From contig JBBSOW010000145.1 of assembly GCA_038259365.1 (NCBI GenBank), positions 1-7,022 on the forward strand: 7,022 nucleotides of DNA, in the 5' to 3' direction. The position numbers and the translations under genes were made by a program. The DNA comes from JBBSOW01 sp038259365 (lineage in GTDB: Bacteria > Actinomycetota > Actinomycetes > Propionibacteriales > Propionibacteriaceae). The notes beneath the pieces were generated by a model, which was given only the letters and a program-made list of their open reading frames with translations, had not been told where the DNA came from and ran no database searches. Below are positions 1 through 5,783 of the stretch, piece by piece (position 1 is the first letter of the stretch; each line of letters begins with the position of its first letter).

Positions 1-1
1 G

Positions 2-130
2 ACCCGCCGGGACACCCTCGCGACGGATTACGGCCGGATCCGCACGGTGGAGCAGGGGCCTGACGGGGCGCTGTACTTCACCACCTCCAACGGCGCCGAC
101 GACGCGGTCTACCGGCTGACCCTGGCCTGA
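2..130 (+). CDS. PQQ-dependent sugar dehydrogenase-like protein, C-terminal end (partial)
   Basis: This frame is open from the left edge to a TGA at 128-130 and gives 42 residues; the start lies outside the window. The peptide contains GRIRTVEQGPDGALYFTTSN followed by a short acidic stretch and VYRLTLA. That is the closing blade of the glucose/sorbosone dehydrogenase beta-propeller family, whose last repeat usually reads R-x-R-x-V-x-x-x-PDG-x-L-(Y/W)-x-x-T(S)N and ends just after a strand of the type I-x-R-(L/V). Known members oxidise aldose sugars with a PQQ cofactor, usually outside the membrane. Cofactor ligands, active-site residues and any signal or lipoprotein peptide lie upstream and cannot be checked, so the substrate is unknown. 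The gene converges on menD with 27 bp between the two stop codons. Confidence 0.72.
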   Translation, partial: TRRDTLATDYGRIRTVEQGPDGALYFTTSNGADDAVYRLTLA

Positions 131-157
131 CGCAGGCGCGCCGACATATCCGCAGGC

Positions 158-1795
158 TCAGAGCCGCCGCGCCGCGGCCCTGAGCTCCTCGCCCTGTTCT
201 CGACGGTCGCCTCGCTCTATCCGAGCGTCCACGACCTCGATTCCCCCTGGCGGGTCGGCAAGCGCCGCGCCCAGCTCCGCGGTGTCGCGCACCGCCCGGT
301 AGGAGGCGCCGACGCCTTCGGCCAGGTGTCGCAGATCGGCCTGCTGTGGGGTGGCAAAGACCCGTTCGAAGTCCGCGGAGAACGCCGCTGCCCCCTGTTC
401 GAGCCCGGCGAAGATGCTCCCGCCCGAATCGTTGGCGACGACGATCCGCAGATCCGGGGGCCGCTCACCTCGGGTGGTCAGCAGCCCGGTCAGGTCGTGC
501 AAGAAGGTGAGGTCGCCGAGCAAGGCATGAGTCGGCTCGGCGGTGGCTAGCGCGACCCCTCGGGCGGTCGAGATGGACCCGTCGATCCCGGCCAGGCCAC
601 GATTGGCGAAGATGGCGCGCCGGGTGCCGATGGGAGCCAAATCGCAATCCCGGATCGGATTCGACGACCCGAGCACCACAGGCCCCAGGCCAGCCGCCAT
701 GACCGTCCGCGCGATCGTCAGCCCGCCCCACGGCCCGGCGATCTCGGCGACGCGGGCCCCGACCACGAGATCGGCCTGCTGCCACTGACCCAGCCACTCG
801 CCGCCGGCGGCAATCTCGCTGACTCCCCACAACACCCGGTCCGCGTTCCACCCCGGATCGATCCAGCGCGGGCTCGTCGACACCATGATCAACTCCGGCG
901 CGGACCCGAGCAGGCTCTGCACCGGGCGCGACAGCGTCGGCCGGCCGAACACGATCACCCGTTCGATGTCGGCGGCCAGCGAGGATTCCAGCAGCAACCG
1001 GTACGTCGCGATCGCGGCGGGGCCGTGCCGCGAGCCGGAGCTCGGCTCGGCGAACAGCGGCAACCCGGCGCGCTCGGCCAGCATCGCGGGCCACGTTCCG
1101 GCGCCGGCGCCGGCGATGAGAACGGTGCCGGGCGCCGCGGGGAGGGTCGTCTCGGCGGGCCCGATAGCCGCCTCGACGGCCAGGGTGTCGTGCTGCGGCG
1201 AGGCCAGGTTCACCGGCCCGTGCGGCACCAGCGGCGCGGCCAGCCGGAGGTTCAGGTGCACAGGCCCCGGGTCGCGGCTGCGCACCCCGGCGGCCGCCAC
1301 CAGGAGTCGACGCAGCGTCGTCGCCCAGGAGCGCGGATGATCATCGGCGGAGTTGATCAAGGCCTCGTCGCGGATCGCGGCGTTGAACAAACCCACCTGT
1401 CTCGTGGTCTGGTTCGCGCCGATGTCGATCATGGTCGCGGGCCGGTCCGCGGTGATGACGACGAGGGGGACACCCGCATGGTGGGCCTCCAGCACGGCTG
1501 GGTGCAGGTTGGCGGCGGCCGTGCCCGAGGTGGTGATCACCGCCACCGGCCGCCGATCGGCCAGGGACAGCCCGAGCGCCCGGAAGCCCGCGCTGCGCTC
1601 GTCGAGCACGACGTGCAGAGTCAGCTTTCCCTCTCGTTCGGCCTGCGCCATCACGAGCGCCAGCGGGGCGCTCCGCGATCCTGGCGAGCAGACGACATGG
1701 CGCACGCCGCCGCCCAGTAGCTCGGCAAGGATCACCAGCGCGCACCGCACCGAGGGCGGTTGCCCAGACCCGGAACGGGTTGTGGTGCCGCTCAT
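158..1795 (-). CDS. menD: MenD, 2-succinyl-5-enolpyruvyl-6-hydroxy-3-cyclohexene-1-carboxylate synthase
   Basis: MenD is the thiamine diphosphate enzyme that joins 2-oxoglutarate to isochorismate with loss of CO2, the first committed step of menaquinone synthesis. The product is 545 residues, normal for the family. The N-terminal half holds CSPGSRSAPL (36-45), DERSAGFRALGL (65-76) with the catalytic-type Glu at 66, TTSGTAAANLHPAVLEA (88-104), TADRP (115-119), GANQTTRQ (126-133) and GPVHLNL (177-183). The C-terminal half holds GSSNPIRDCDL (376-386), ANRGLAGIDGSIST (397-410), and the ThDP/Mg motif starting GDLTFLHDL (427-435) and ending in ND at 455-456. The ATG at 1795 is chosen because its first four bases, ATGA, overlap the menC stop, which implies translational coupling. 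An AGGA-like sequence lies 10 nt upstream inside menC. The open frame continues to 2488, but the added Arg-rich residues overlap menC and are not credible. Confidence 0.97.
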   Translation of the reverse strand: MSGTTTRSGSGQPPSVRCALVILAELLGGGVRHVVCSPGSRSAPLALVMAQAEREGKLTLHVVLDERSAGFRALGLSLADRRPVAVITTSGTAAANLHPAVLEAHHAGVPLVVITADRPATMIDIGANQTTRQVGLFNAAIRDEALINSADDHPRSWATTLRRLLVAAAGVRSRDPGPVHLNLRLAAPLVPHGPVNLASPQHDTLAVEAAIGPAETTLPAAPGTVLIAGAGAGTWPAMLAERAGLPLFAEPSSGSRHGPAAIATYRLLLESSLAADIERVIVFGRPTLSRPVQSLLGSAPELIMVSTSPRWIDPGWNADRVLWGVSEIAAGGEWLGQWQQADLVVGARVAEIAGPWGGLTIARTVMAAGLGPVVLGSSNPIRDCDLAPIGTRRAIFANRGLAGIDGSISTARGVALATAEPTHALLGDLTFLHDLTGLLTTRGERPPDLRIVVANDSGGSIFAGLEQGAAAFSADFERVFATPQQADLRHLAEGVGASYRAVRDTAELGAALADPPGGIEVVDARIERGDRREQGEELRAAARRL

Positions 1796-2754
1796 CGCGT
1801 GCCAGTCCTGCCGTCGCGGCGGGCGAGTTCTCGGGTGACGCTCAGCCGCTCGAGGAGGAGCGCTTCGGTCTCGGCGTCGGCGGCCACCCGCGCGAGGCCA
1901 GCCGGTTCTGGCCATACTCCGCGCGGGCGCATGACCCCTTTCTCGGCCACGAAGCCGTCGGCGGGATCGCCGGCGAGCAGCGGGGCGGTGTTCAGCCCGC
2001 ACGCGTACGGGAGTTCTGGCAGGGCGGCGGCCAGTGCCAGCCCGGCGGCGATACCGACAGAGGTTTCCAGCGCGCTGGAGACGACGACGGGGAGCCGGAG
2101 CCGCTCGGCCAGCTCGAGGCAGCGCCGCACCCCGCCCAGGGGTTGCACCTTGAGAATGGCGATGTCGGCGGCCGCCAGGGCCACGACCCGTTCGGGATCG
2201 CCCGATCGCCGAATGGATTCGTCGGCGGCGATGGCGACCTCCACACCGGCGCGCGCCAAGGAGCGCCGCACCTCGGCGAGTTCGGTCACCTCGGCGCAGG
2301 GTTGCTCGACGTACTCCAGGTCGAATCGCGTCAGCTCCCGGCACGCCCGCAGCGCCTGCTCCACGCTCCAGTTCCCGTTCGCGTCGACGCGCACCCGATC
2401 CACCACCGCCGCCACCGCCTCGACCCGCTCGAGGTCCTCGGCGAGCGTCTGTCCCGGCTCGGCGACCTTGATCTTGGCGGTGTCGCACCCGCTGGCGGCG
2501 GCGATCTCGGCCGCCCGCTCGGCGGGAACGGCCGGCACCGTGCAGTTGACCGGCACGGTCTCGCGCACGGGCTCGGGGAAGCCGAGCTGGGCGGCCTCAT
2601 TGGCGGCCGCCAACCAGGGCACGAGCTCGGCGCCGTCGTAGTCCAGGAACGGGCTCCACTCGGCCCAACCGGCCGGGCCCTGCCACAACAGGCCTTGGCG
2701 CCGGTCGATCCCCCGGAATCTCGTCGTCATGACGATGTCGTAGCTGTGCAGCAC
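1792..2754 (-). CDS. menC: MenC, o-succinylbenzoate synthase (enolase superfamily)
   Basis: MenC dehydrates the MenD pathway product to o-succinylbenzoate in the cytoplasm. The product is 320 residues, typical of the actinobacterial form. The N-terminal capping region has RFRGIDRRQG (12-21) and GPAGWAEWSPFLDY (26-39). The enolase-superfamily barrel has the K-x-K pair at 94-96 (AKIKV), metal ligands Asp124 (VDANGNW), Glu150 (EYVEQP) and Asp178 (ADES), and the second catalytic Lys202 (ILKVQPLGG). All expected catalytic residues are present. I choose the GTG at 2754 because it lies 6 nt after a TAGGCT -10-like box and because homologues have several residues before the RFRG motif. The ATG at 2730 (codon 9) is the alternative. 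No convincing Shine-Dalgarno precedes 2754, so translation may be leaderless. It is the first gene of the menC-menD operon and is divergent from menE. Confidence 0.95.
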   Translation of the reverse strand: MLHSYDIVMTTRFRGIDRRQGLLWQGPAGWAEWSPFLDYDGAELVPWLAAANEAAQLGFPEPVRETVPVNCTVPAVPAERAAEIAAASGCDTAKIKVAEPGQTLAEDLERVEAVAAVVDRVRVDANGNWSVEQALRACRELTRFDLEYVEQPCAEVTELAEVRRSLARAGVEVAIAADESIRRSGDPERVVALAAADIAILKVQPLGGVRRCLELAERLRLPVVVSSALETSVGIAAGLALAAALPELPYACGLNTAPLLAGDPADGFVAEKGVMRPRGVWPEPAGLARVAADAETEALLLERLSVTRELARRDGRTGTR

Positions 2755-2760
2755 CGAGCC

Positions 2761-2766
2761 AGCCTA
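2761..2766 (-). promoter_or_regulatory. Putative -10 box of the menCD operon (leaderless start)
   Basis: Read on the minus strand the hexamer is TAGGCT, matching the actinobacterial TANNNT -10 pattern. Six bases separate it from the menC GTG, so transcription would begin at or next to the start codon. No clear -35 hexamer is visible at the usual distance, which is common in high-GC actinobacterial promoters. The inference is from sequence spacing only. Confidence 0.5.
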
Positions 2767-2821
2767 TCCGCACCCCACCGCGCCGGCCCCCCGCCGAATA
2801 CCGCGGCGCCGGCCCCGGACG

Positions 2822-2827
2822 TAGGCT
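2822..2827 (+). promoter_or_regulatory. Putative -10 box of the menE-menA operon (leaderless start)
   Basis: The plus-strand hexamer is TAGGCT, identical to the menC box on the other strand and also followed by six bases and then GTG. No Shine-Dalgarno lies between box and start, so a leaderless mRNA beginning at the menE start codon is the simplest reading. No obvious -35 hexamer is seen. Confidence 0.5.
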
Positions 2828-2833
2828 GGCGCG

Positions 2834-3976
2834 GTGCCAGCCGCTCCCCCGCCACCGTCGCGAGACGCGCTCGCCGTGGAGGACGCCCGAGACGTGGTGG
2901 CGATCGCGGCGGCCATCGGCAGCGCGCTGGCGGGTGGGCAGCCGGTCGCCCCCATCCCCGACCCGCGCAGTGCCGGATCGGCCGCGCTGCTGGCCGCGGT
3001 CGCTCGAAAGGAAGCGCTACCCCCCGGGTCCGACGTCGGGCTGGTCGTCACCACCTCCGGCTCGACGGGTCGGCCGAAGGCGGTGATGCTGCCCCGCGCG
3101 GCCATGATCGCCTCCGCTCGGGCCACCGAATCGGTCCTCGGCGGACCCGGGACGTGGCACCTGGCGCTGCCCGCCCACTTCGTCGCGGGCGCCATGGTGA
3201 TCGTCCGCAGCCACGTCGCCGGGACGGTGCTGCGCGAAACCGGCTCCGGACTCGGCTCGTTGCGGCCCGCGCCGGGGCGCAACTACATCTCGCTGGTGCC
3301 CACCCAGCTCTCGCGCGCCTTGACCGAGCCCGAGCTCACCGCCCGACTCGCCAGCTTCGACGCCATCCTCGTCGGCGGCGCCCGCCTGGACGGGCCGCTC
3401 GCCGCCCGCGCCGGCGAGGCGGGTCTGCGCGTGCTCGCCACCTACGGCATGAGCGAGACGTGCGGCGGCTGCGTGTACGACGGCCGGCCGTTACCCGGGG
3501 TCTCGGTTCGACTCGGCGAGGGGGAACGCATCACGCTGACCGGCCCGACCGCCTTCGCGGGCTACCGTGGCCTGCCCGAGCTCACCCGCGAGGTGTTGCA
3601 CGGCGACAGCGTGCGCACCCAGGATCGGGGCACCCTCGACGCCGAGGGTCGGTTGCGGGTGCTGGGGCGGGTGGACGACGTCGTCACCAGCGGTGGCGTC
3701 AACGTCGACCTCGCGGACGTGGAGAACCAACTGCGCGCCAGTTCTGGGATCGACGAGCTCAGCGTGGTGGCGGTGCCGGACGCGGAATGGGGGACCCGGC
3801 TGGTGGTCCTCGCGAGCGAGCCGATCACCCTCGCGGAGCTGCTGCATAGGGCCGGCGGGCCGCTCGCACCGGCCGCCCGTCCGCGCCAACTCGTGCGCGT
3901 CGCCGCCCTCCCCCGCCTGAGCGCGGGCAAGATTGACCGGCAGGCCTGCCAACGCCTGGCCCAAGAGTTGTCGTGA
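2834..3976 (+). CDS. menE: MenE, o-succinylbenzoate-CoA ligase
   Basis: MenE is an acyl-adenylate-forming enzyme that activates o-succinylbenzoate with ATP and then forms its CoA thioester, the substrate of MenB. The product is 380 residues, the compact actinobacterial form with a shortened N-terminus. Family motifs appear in order: P-loop TSGSTGRPK (74-82), LPAHFVAG (112-119), VPTQL (155-159), GGARLDG (181-187), YGMSET (204-209), the ribose-binding RTQD with Asp264, hinge GRVDD (278-282), GGVNVDLADVE (287-297) and the C-terminal SAGKID with catalytic Lys366. The RTQD motif replaces the usual TGD-type sequence but keeps the Asp. The GTG at 2834 is preferred: it follows the TAGGCT box directly, and the first ATG (codon 85) would remove the P-loop. 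It is divergent from menC and followed after 13 bp by menA. Confidence 0.95.
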   Translation: MPAAPPPPSRDALAVEDARDVVAIAAAIGSALAGGQPVAPIPDPRSAGSAALLAAVARKEALPPGSDVGLVVTTSGSTGRPKAVMLPRAAMIASARATESVLGGPGTWHLALPAHFVAGAMVIVRSHVAGTVLRETGSGLGSLRPAPGRNYISLVPTQLSRALTEPELTARLASFDAILVGGARLDGPLAARAGEAGLRVLATYGMSETCGGCVYDGRPLPGVSVRLGEGERITLTGPTAFAGYRGLPELTREVLHGDSVRTQDRGTLDAEGRLRVLGRVDDVVTSGGVNVDLADVENQLRASSGIDELSVVAVPDAEWGTRLVVLASEPITLAELLHRAGGPLAPAARPRQLVRVAALPRLSAGKIDRQACQRLAQELS

Positions 3977-3978
3977 GC

Positions 3979-3984
3979 GAGGAG
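3979..3984 (+). promoter_or_regulatory. Ribosome binding site that sets the menA start
   Basis: GAGGAG lies five bases before the GTG at 3990 and immediately after the menE stop codon. It supports GTG 3990 over the in-frame ATG at 3933, which sits inside menE and would add 19 residues before the conserved MenA N-terminus. It is the clearest Shine-Dalgarno in the window. Confidence 0.8.
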
Positions 3985-3989
3985 TCAAC

Positions 3990-4889
3990 GTGAGCAGTGC
4001 CGATGTAGCCAGCACCGCCGATTGGATCGCCGGCGCCCGCCCGCGCACCCTGCCCGCAGCGATCGCGCCGGTTCTCGCGGGCACGGCCACCGCCGTTCAC
4101 GCCGGCGGGTCCCACCCGGTCCTGGCCCTGCTGGCCCTCGTCGTCGCCCTGGCCCTGCAGGTGGGGGTGAACTACGCCAACGACTACTCCGACGGCATCC
4201 GCGGCACCGACACCGACCGCGTCGGCCCCCTGCGTCTCGTCGGCTCGGGGACCGTGCCCGCGGCCACGGTCAAGCGTGCCGCGCTGCTCAGCTTCGCCGT
4301 CGCCGCGCTCGCCGGCCTCATCATCGTGGCGGTGACGGGTCAATGGTGGATGATCGCTGTCGGCGCGATCTGCATTGCCGCGGCCTGGTTCTACACCGGG
4401 GGCAAAAATCCCTACGGCTACGCCGGGCTCGGCGAGGTGGCCGTGTTCGTCTTCTTCGGCCTCGTCGCGGTCTGCGGCACCACCTATATCCAGACCGGTT
4501 TCGTCGATCTGGCCACCTTCAGCGCCTCGATCGCCATCGGGTCGATGGCCTGCGCGATCCTCGTAGCCAACAACCTGCGCGACCTCGACGGGGACACCGC
4601 CGCCGGCAAGCGCACCCTGGCCACCCGGCTAGGCGACGAGGACACTCGACGGCTCTTCCTCGGGTTGGCCATGCTCAGCGCGTTGGCGTTGCTCGGCACG
4701 GCGGCCGCGACGAGCTGGTGGGCCCTGCTCGCGCTGCTCTCGCTCCTCACCCTCGTCCCCGCGACGGCCAACGTGCTGAGCGGGGCGAAGGGAACACAAC
4801 TCATCGCCGTGTTGGCCCGGACCGGAACGGCGGAACTGCGGGCCGCGGGCGGGCTGCTCGTCGGCCTACTCGCCGCCAACGGCGGTTAG
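3990..4889 (+). CDS. menA: MenA, 1,4-dihydroxy-2-naphthoate polyprenyltransferase
   Basis: MenA is an integral membrane UbiA-superfamily prenyltransferase. It attaches the polyprenyl chain to 1,4-dihydroxy-2-naphthoate with loss of CO2, giving demethylmenaquinone. From the GTG at 3990 it has 299 residues, normal for the family. It begins with the typical WIAGARPRTLPAAIAPVLAG (12-31). The first Asp-rich motif is NDYSDGIRGTD (64-74), followed by GPLRLVGSG (79-87). The second is NNLRDLDGDTAAGKRTLATR (194-213). About eight or nine hydrophobic segments are visible, for example near 43-60, 97-116, 119-135, 150-166, 178-193, 222-238 and 243-260. A GAGGAG ribosome binding site follows directly on the menE stop, so menE and menA are probably co-transcribed. 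MenG, the next enzyme, is not in the window. Confidence 0.95.
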   Translation: MSSADVASTADWIAGARPRTLPAAIAPVLAGTATAVHAGGSHPVLALLALVVALALQVGVNYANDYSDGIRGTDTDRVGPLRLVGSGTVPAATVKRAALLSFAVAALAGLIIVAVTGQWWMIAVGAICIAAAWFYTGGKNPYGYAGLGEVAVFVFFGLVAVCGTTYIQTGFVDLATFSASIAIGSMACAILVANNLRDLDGDTAAGKRTLATRLGDEDTRRLFLGLAMLSALALLGTAAATSWWALLALLSLLTLVPATANVLSGAKGTQLIAVLARTGTAELRAAGGLLVGLLAANGG

Positions 4890-4906
4890 CCGGTCCGGCG
4901 GGCTAA
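4886..4906 (+). terminator. Possible weak hairpin at the 3' end of menA
   Basis: TTAGCC at 4886-4891 and GGCTAA at 4901-4906 are perfect inverted arms with a 9-nt loop. The left arm includes the menA stop codon. A smaller nested alternative, GCCGG-T-CCGGC, lies at 4889-4899. There is no following T-tract. The position before an apparent new promoter fits a terminator, but short GC-rich inverted repeats are common by chance here. Confidence 0.22.
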
Positions 4907-4938
4907 GCGGTCGGTGCGGGTCCTACCCACTCTCCACA

Positions 4939-4944
4939 TACACT
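4939..4944 (+). promoter_or_regulatory. Putative -10 box for the PLDc_N-type gene (leaderless start)
   Basis: TACACT matches TANNNT and ends seven bases before the ATG at 4952. The intervening bases are pyrimidine-rich with no Shine-Dalgarno, so the transcript probably starts at or beside the ATG. No clear -35 box is seen. This suggests the small gene is transcribed independently of menA. Confidence 0.5.
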
Positions 4945-4951
4945 TCTCCCC

Positions 4952-5200
4952 ATGGGTCGCTATCTGCCGCTGATCATCCTCGCGCTGCTGACGATCTACT
5001 GCGTCGTCGAGGTGGCCCAAACCCCCTCCGAGAAAGTACGCAACGCCCCTCGTTGGCTCTGGGCCGTCGTCGTCATCGGCCTCCCGCTGATCGGGCCTCT
5101 CTTGTGGTTCACGCTCGGCCGGCCCGGCAAGGAACCGAATGCGCCGAGCGGGCGCCCGTCGAGCCCCGACGACGATCCGGACTTCCTCCGCGGGTTATGA
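4952..5200 (+). CDS. Small two-helix membrane protein, PLDc_N type
   Basis: The product has 82 residues. A first hydrophobic helix spans about residues 4-22. It is followed by a charged link (TPSEKVRNAPR) and a second helix at about 36-55 ending in the motif PLIGPLLWFTLGRP (45-58). The pattern R-x-x-x-LW-x-x-V(I)-x-x-x-P-x-x-GP-x-x-W-x-x-x-GRP is the signature of the PLDc_N domain (phospholipase D/cardiolipin synthase N-terminal membrane segment). The catalytic HKD domains of that family are absent, so this is only the membrane module and no enzymatic role can be claimed. The tail from residue 59 is polar, Pro/Ser-rich and acidic. The start is supported by the TACACT box 7 nt upstream. The gene lies 62 bp after menA and 23 bp before the flavoprotein gene. 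The function is unknown. Confidence 0.82.
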   Translation: MGRYLPLIILALLTIYCVVEVAQTPSEKVRNAPRWLWAVVVIGLPLIGPLLWFTLGRPGKEPNAPSGRPSSPDDDPDFLRGL

Positions 5201-5211
5201 GCCAGACCGGC

Positions 5212-5217
5212 TAGCGT
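5212..5217 (+). promoter_or_regulatory. Putative -10 box for the flavoprotein gene (leaderless start)
   Basis: TAGCGT matches TANNNT and ends six bases before the ATG at 5224, the same geometry as at menC and menE. No Shine-Dalgarno is visible in the 23 bp after the preceding stop codon. The hexamer is a loose match, so confidence is moderate. Confidence 0.42.
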
Positions 5218-5223
5218 TCGGGC

Positions 5224-5776
5224 ATGGGAAAGATCCACTCGGTCATCGATGCCCGCCTGGCCGCCTTCATCGCGAGCCGGCGGGTCTTCTTCGTCGCCAC
5301 CGCACCCCTTGCGGCCGACGGGCACGTCAACGTGTCTCCCAAGGGAATCGACGGCACCAGTTGCCTCGTGGACGAGCACACCTTCGCCTACCTCGACATC
5401 ACCGCCAGCGGCGCCGAAACCATCGCCCACTTGCGCCAGAACGGGCGCATCACGATCATGTTCTGCGCCTTCGAGGGCCCGCCCAACATCCTCCGGCTGC
5501 ACGGCACCGGACGCGTGATCACCATCCACGACGACGAGTTCCCCGAGTGGGCCTCTCGGTTCGACGCCGTCGCCGGGGCTAAGGCGGTCATCGTCGTTGA
5601 CGTCGAGCGGATCAGCGATTCGTGCGGTTATGGGGTGCCGCTGATGACACGGCGTCGAGCGGGATCTGTTGCCCGCGCACATGGCCCGCAAGGGTCTAAA
5701 GGGGCAGGCCGACTACCGGCGAGCCAAGAATCGTCGCAGCCTCGACGGCCTCCCCGCCTTCGACCACGACGACTGA
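5224..5776 (+). pseudogene. Pyridoxamine 5'-phosphate oxidase-like flavoprotein, frameshifted near the 3' end
   Basis: The first ~141 residues match a PNPOx-like split-barrel family: FFVATAPLAADGHVNVSPKG (22-41), AYLDITASGAETIAHLRQNG (55-74), MFCAFEGPPNILRLHGTGR (79-97) and the hallmark SDSCGYGVPLM (131-141). Members bind FMN or a related flavin; the substrate is not known from sequence. After that Met (codon 5644-5646) the frame loses similarity and runs on to 5970 across zwf. The family ending continues in the next frame from about 5657, reading ERDLLPAHMARKGLKG, then KNRRSLDGLPAFDHDD, and stops at TGA 5774-5776. One extra base or two missing bases between about 5647 and 5656 explain this. 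Restoring two bases gives 184 residues, the usual family length. Both halves are otherwise intact, so the lesion is recent or a sequencing error. The start is the ATG 6 nt after a TAGCGT box. Confidence 0.85.
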
Positions 5777-5783
5777 CTGCGGC

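Larger units (their letters stand above)
2751..2837. repeat. Inverted near-identical promoter/start elements flanking the divergent men region
   Basis: The plus strand at 2822-2837 reads TAGGCTGGCGCGGTGC. The minus strand read from 2766 down to 2751 is TAGGCTGGCTCGGTGC. The two 16-base arms match at 15 positions and are separated by 55 bp (2767-2821). Each arm contains a -10-like hexamer, a 6-nt spacer and the GTG start codon of the gene it faces. The arms could act as duplicated core promoters, as operator half-sites, or both. Confidence 0.7.

Noticed and set aside
125..137. Small inverted repeat GCCTG-ACG-CAGGC at the end of the sugar dehydrogenase gene as a terminator.
   Set aside because: Only a 5-bp stem with a 3-nt loop, overlapping the stop codon and without a T-tract. 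A second CAGGC copy at 153-157 makes it look like chance.
1796..2488. N-terminal extension of the menD reading frame (about 231 Arg/Gly-rich residues).
   Set aside because: It lies wholly inside menC on the same strand in another frame, has the composition of a GC-rich shadow, and precedes the family-typical MenD start at 1795.
1780..3849. Plus-strand open frame of 689 codons, and the shorter plus-strand frames over menD and menC.
   Set aside because: Low-complexity Arg/Ala/Gly/Pro composition with no family motif. It runs antisense to menC and then out of frame through menE, as expected of shadows in high-GC DNA.
5644..5660. Programmed ribosomal frameshifting in the flavoprotein gene.
   Set aside because: No slippery heptamer, no adjacent stop codon in the zero frame and no clear stimulatory structure. 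A simple indel is a better explanation.
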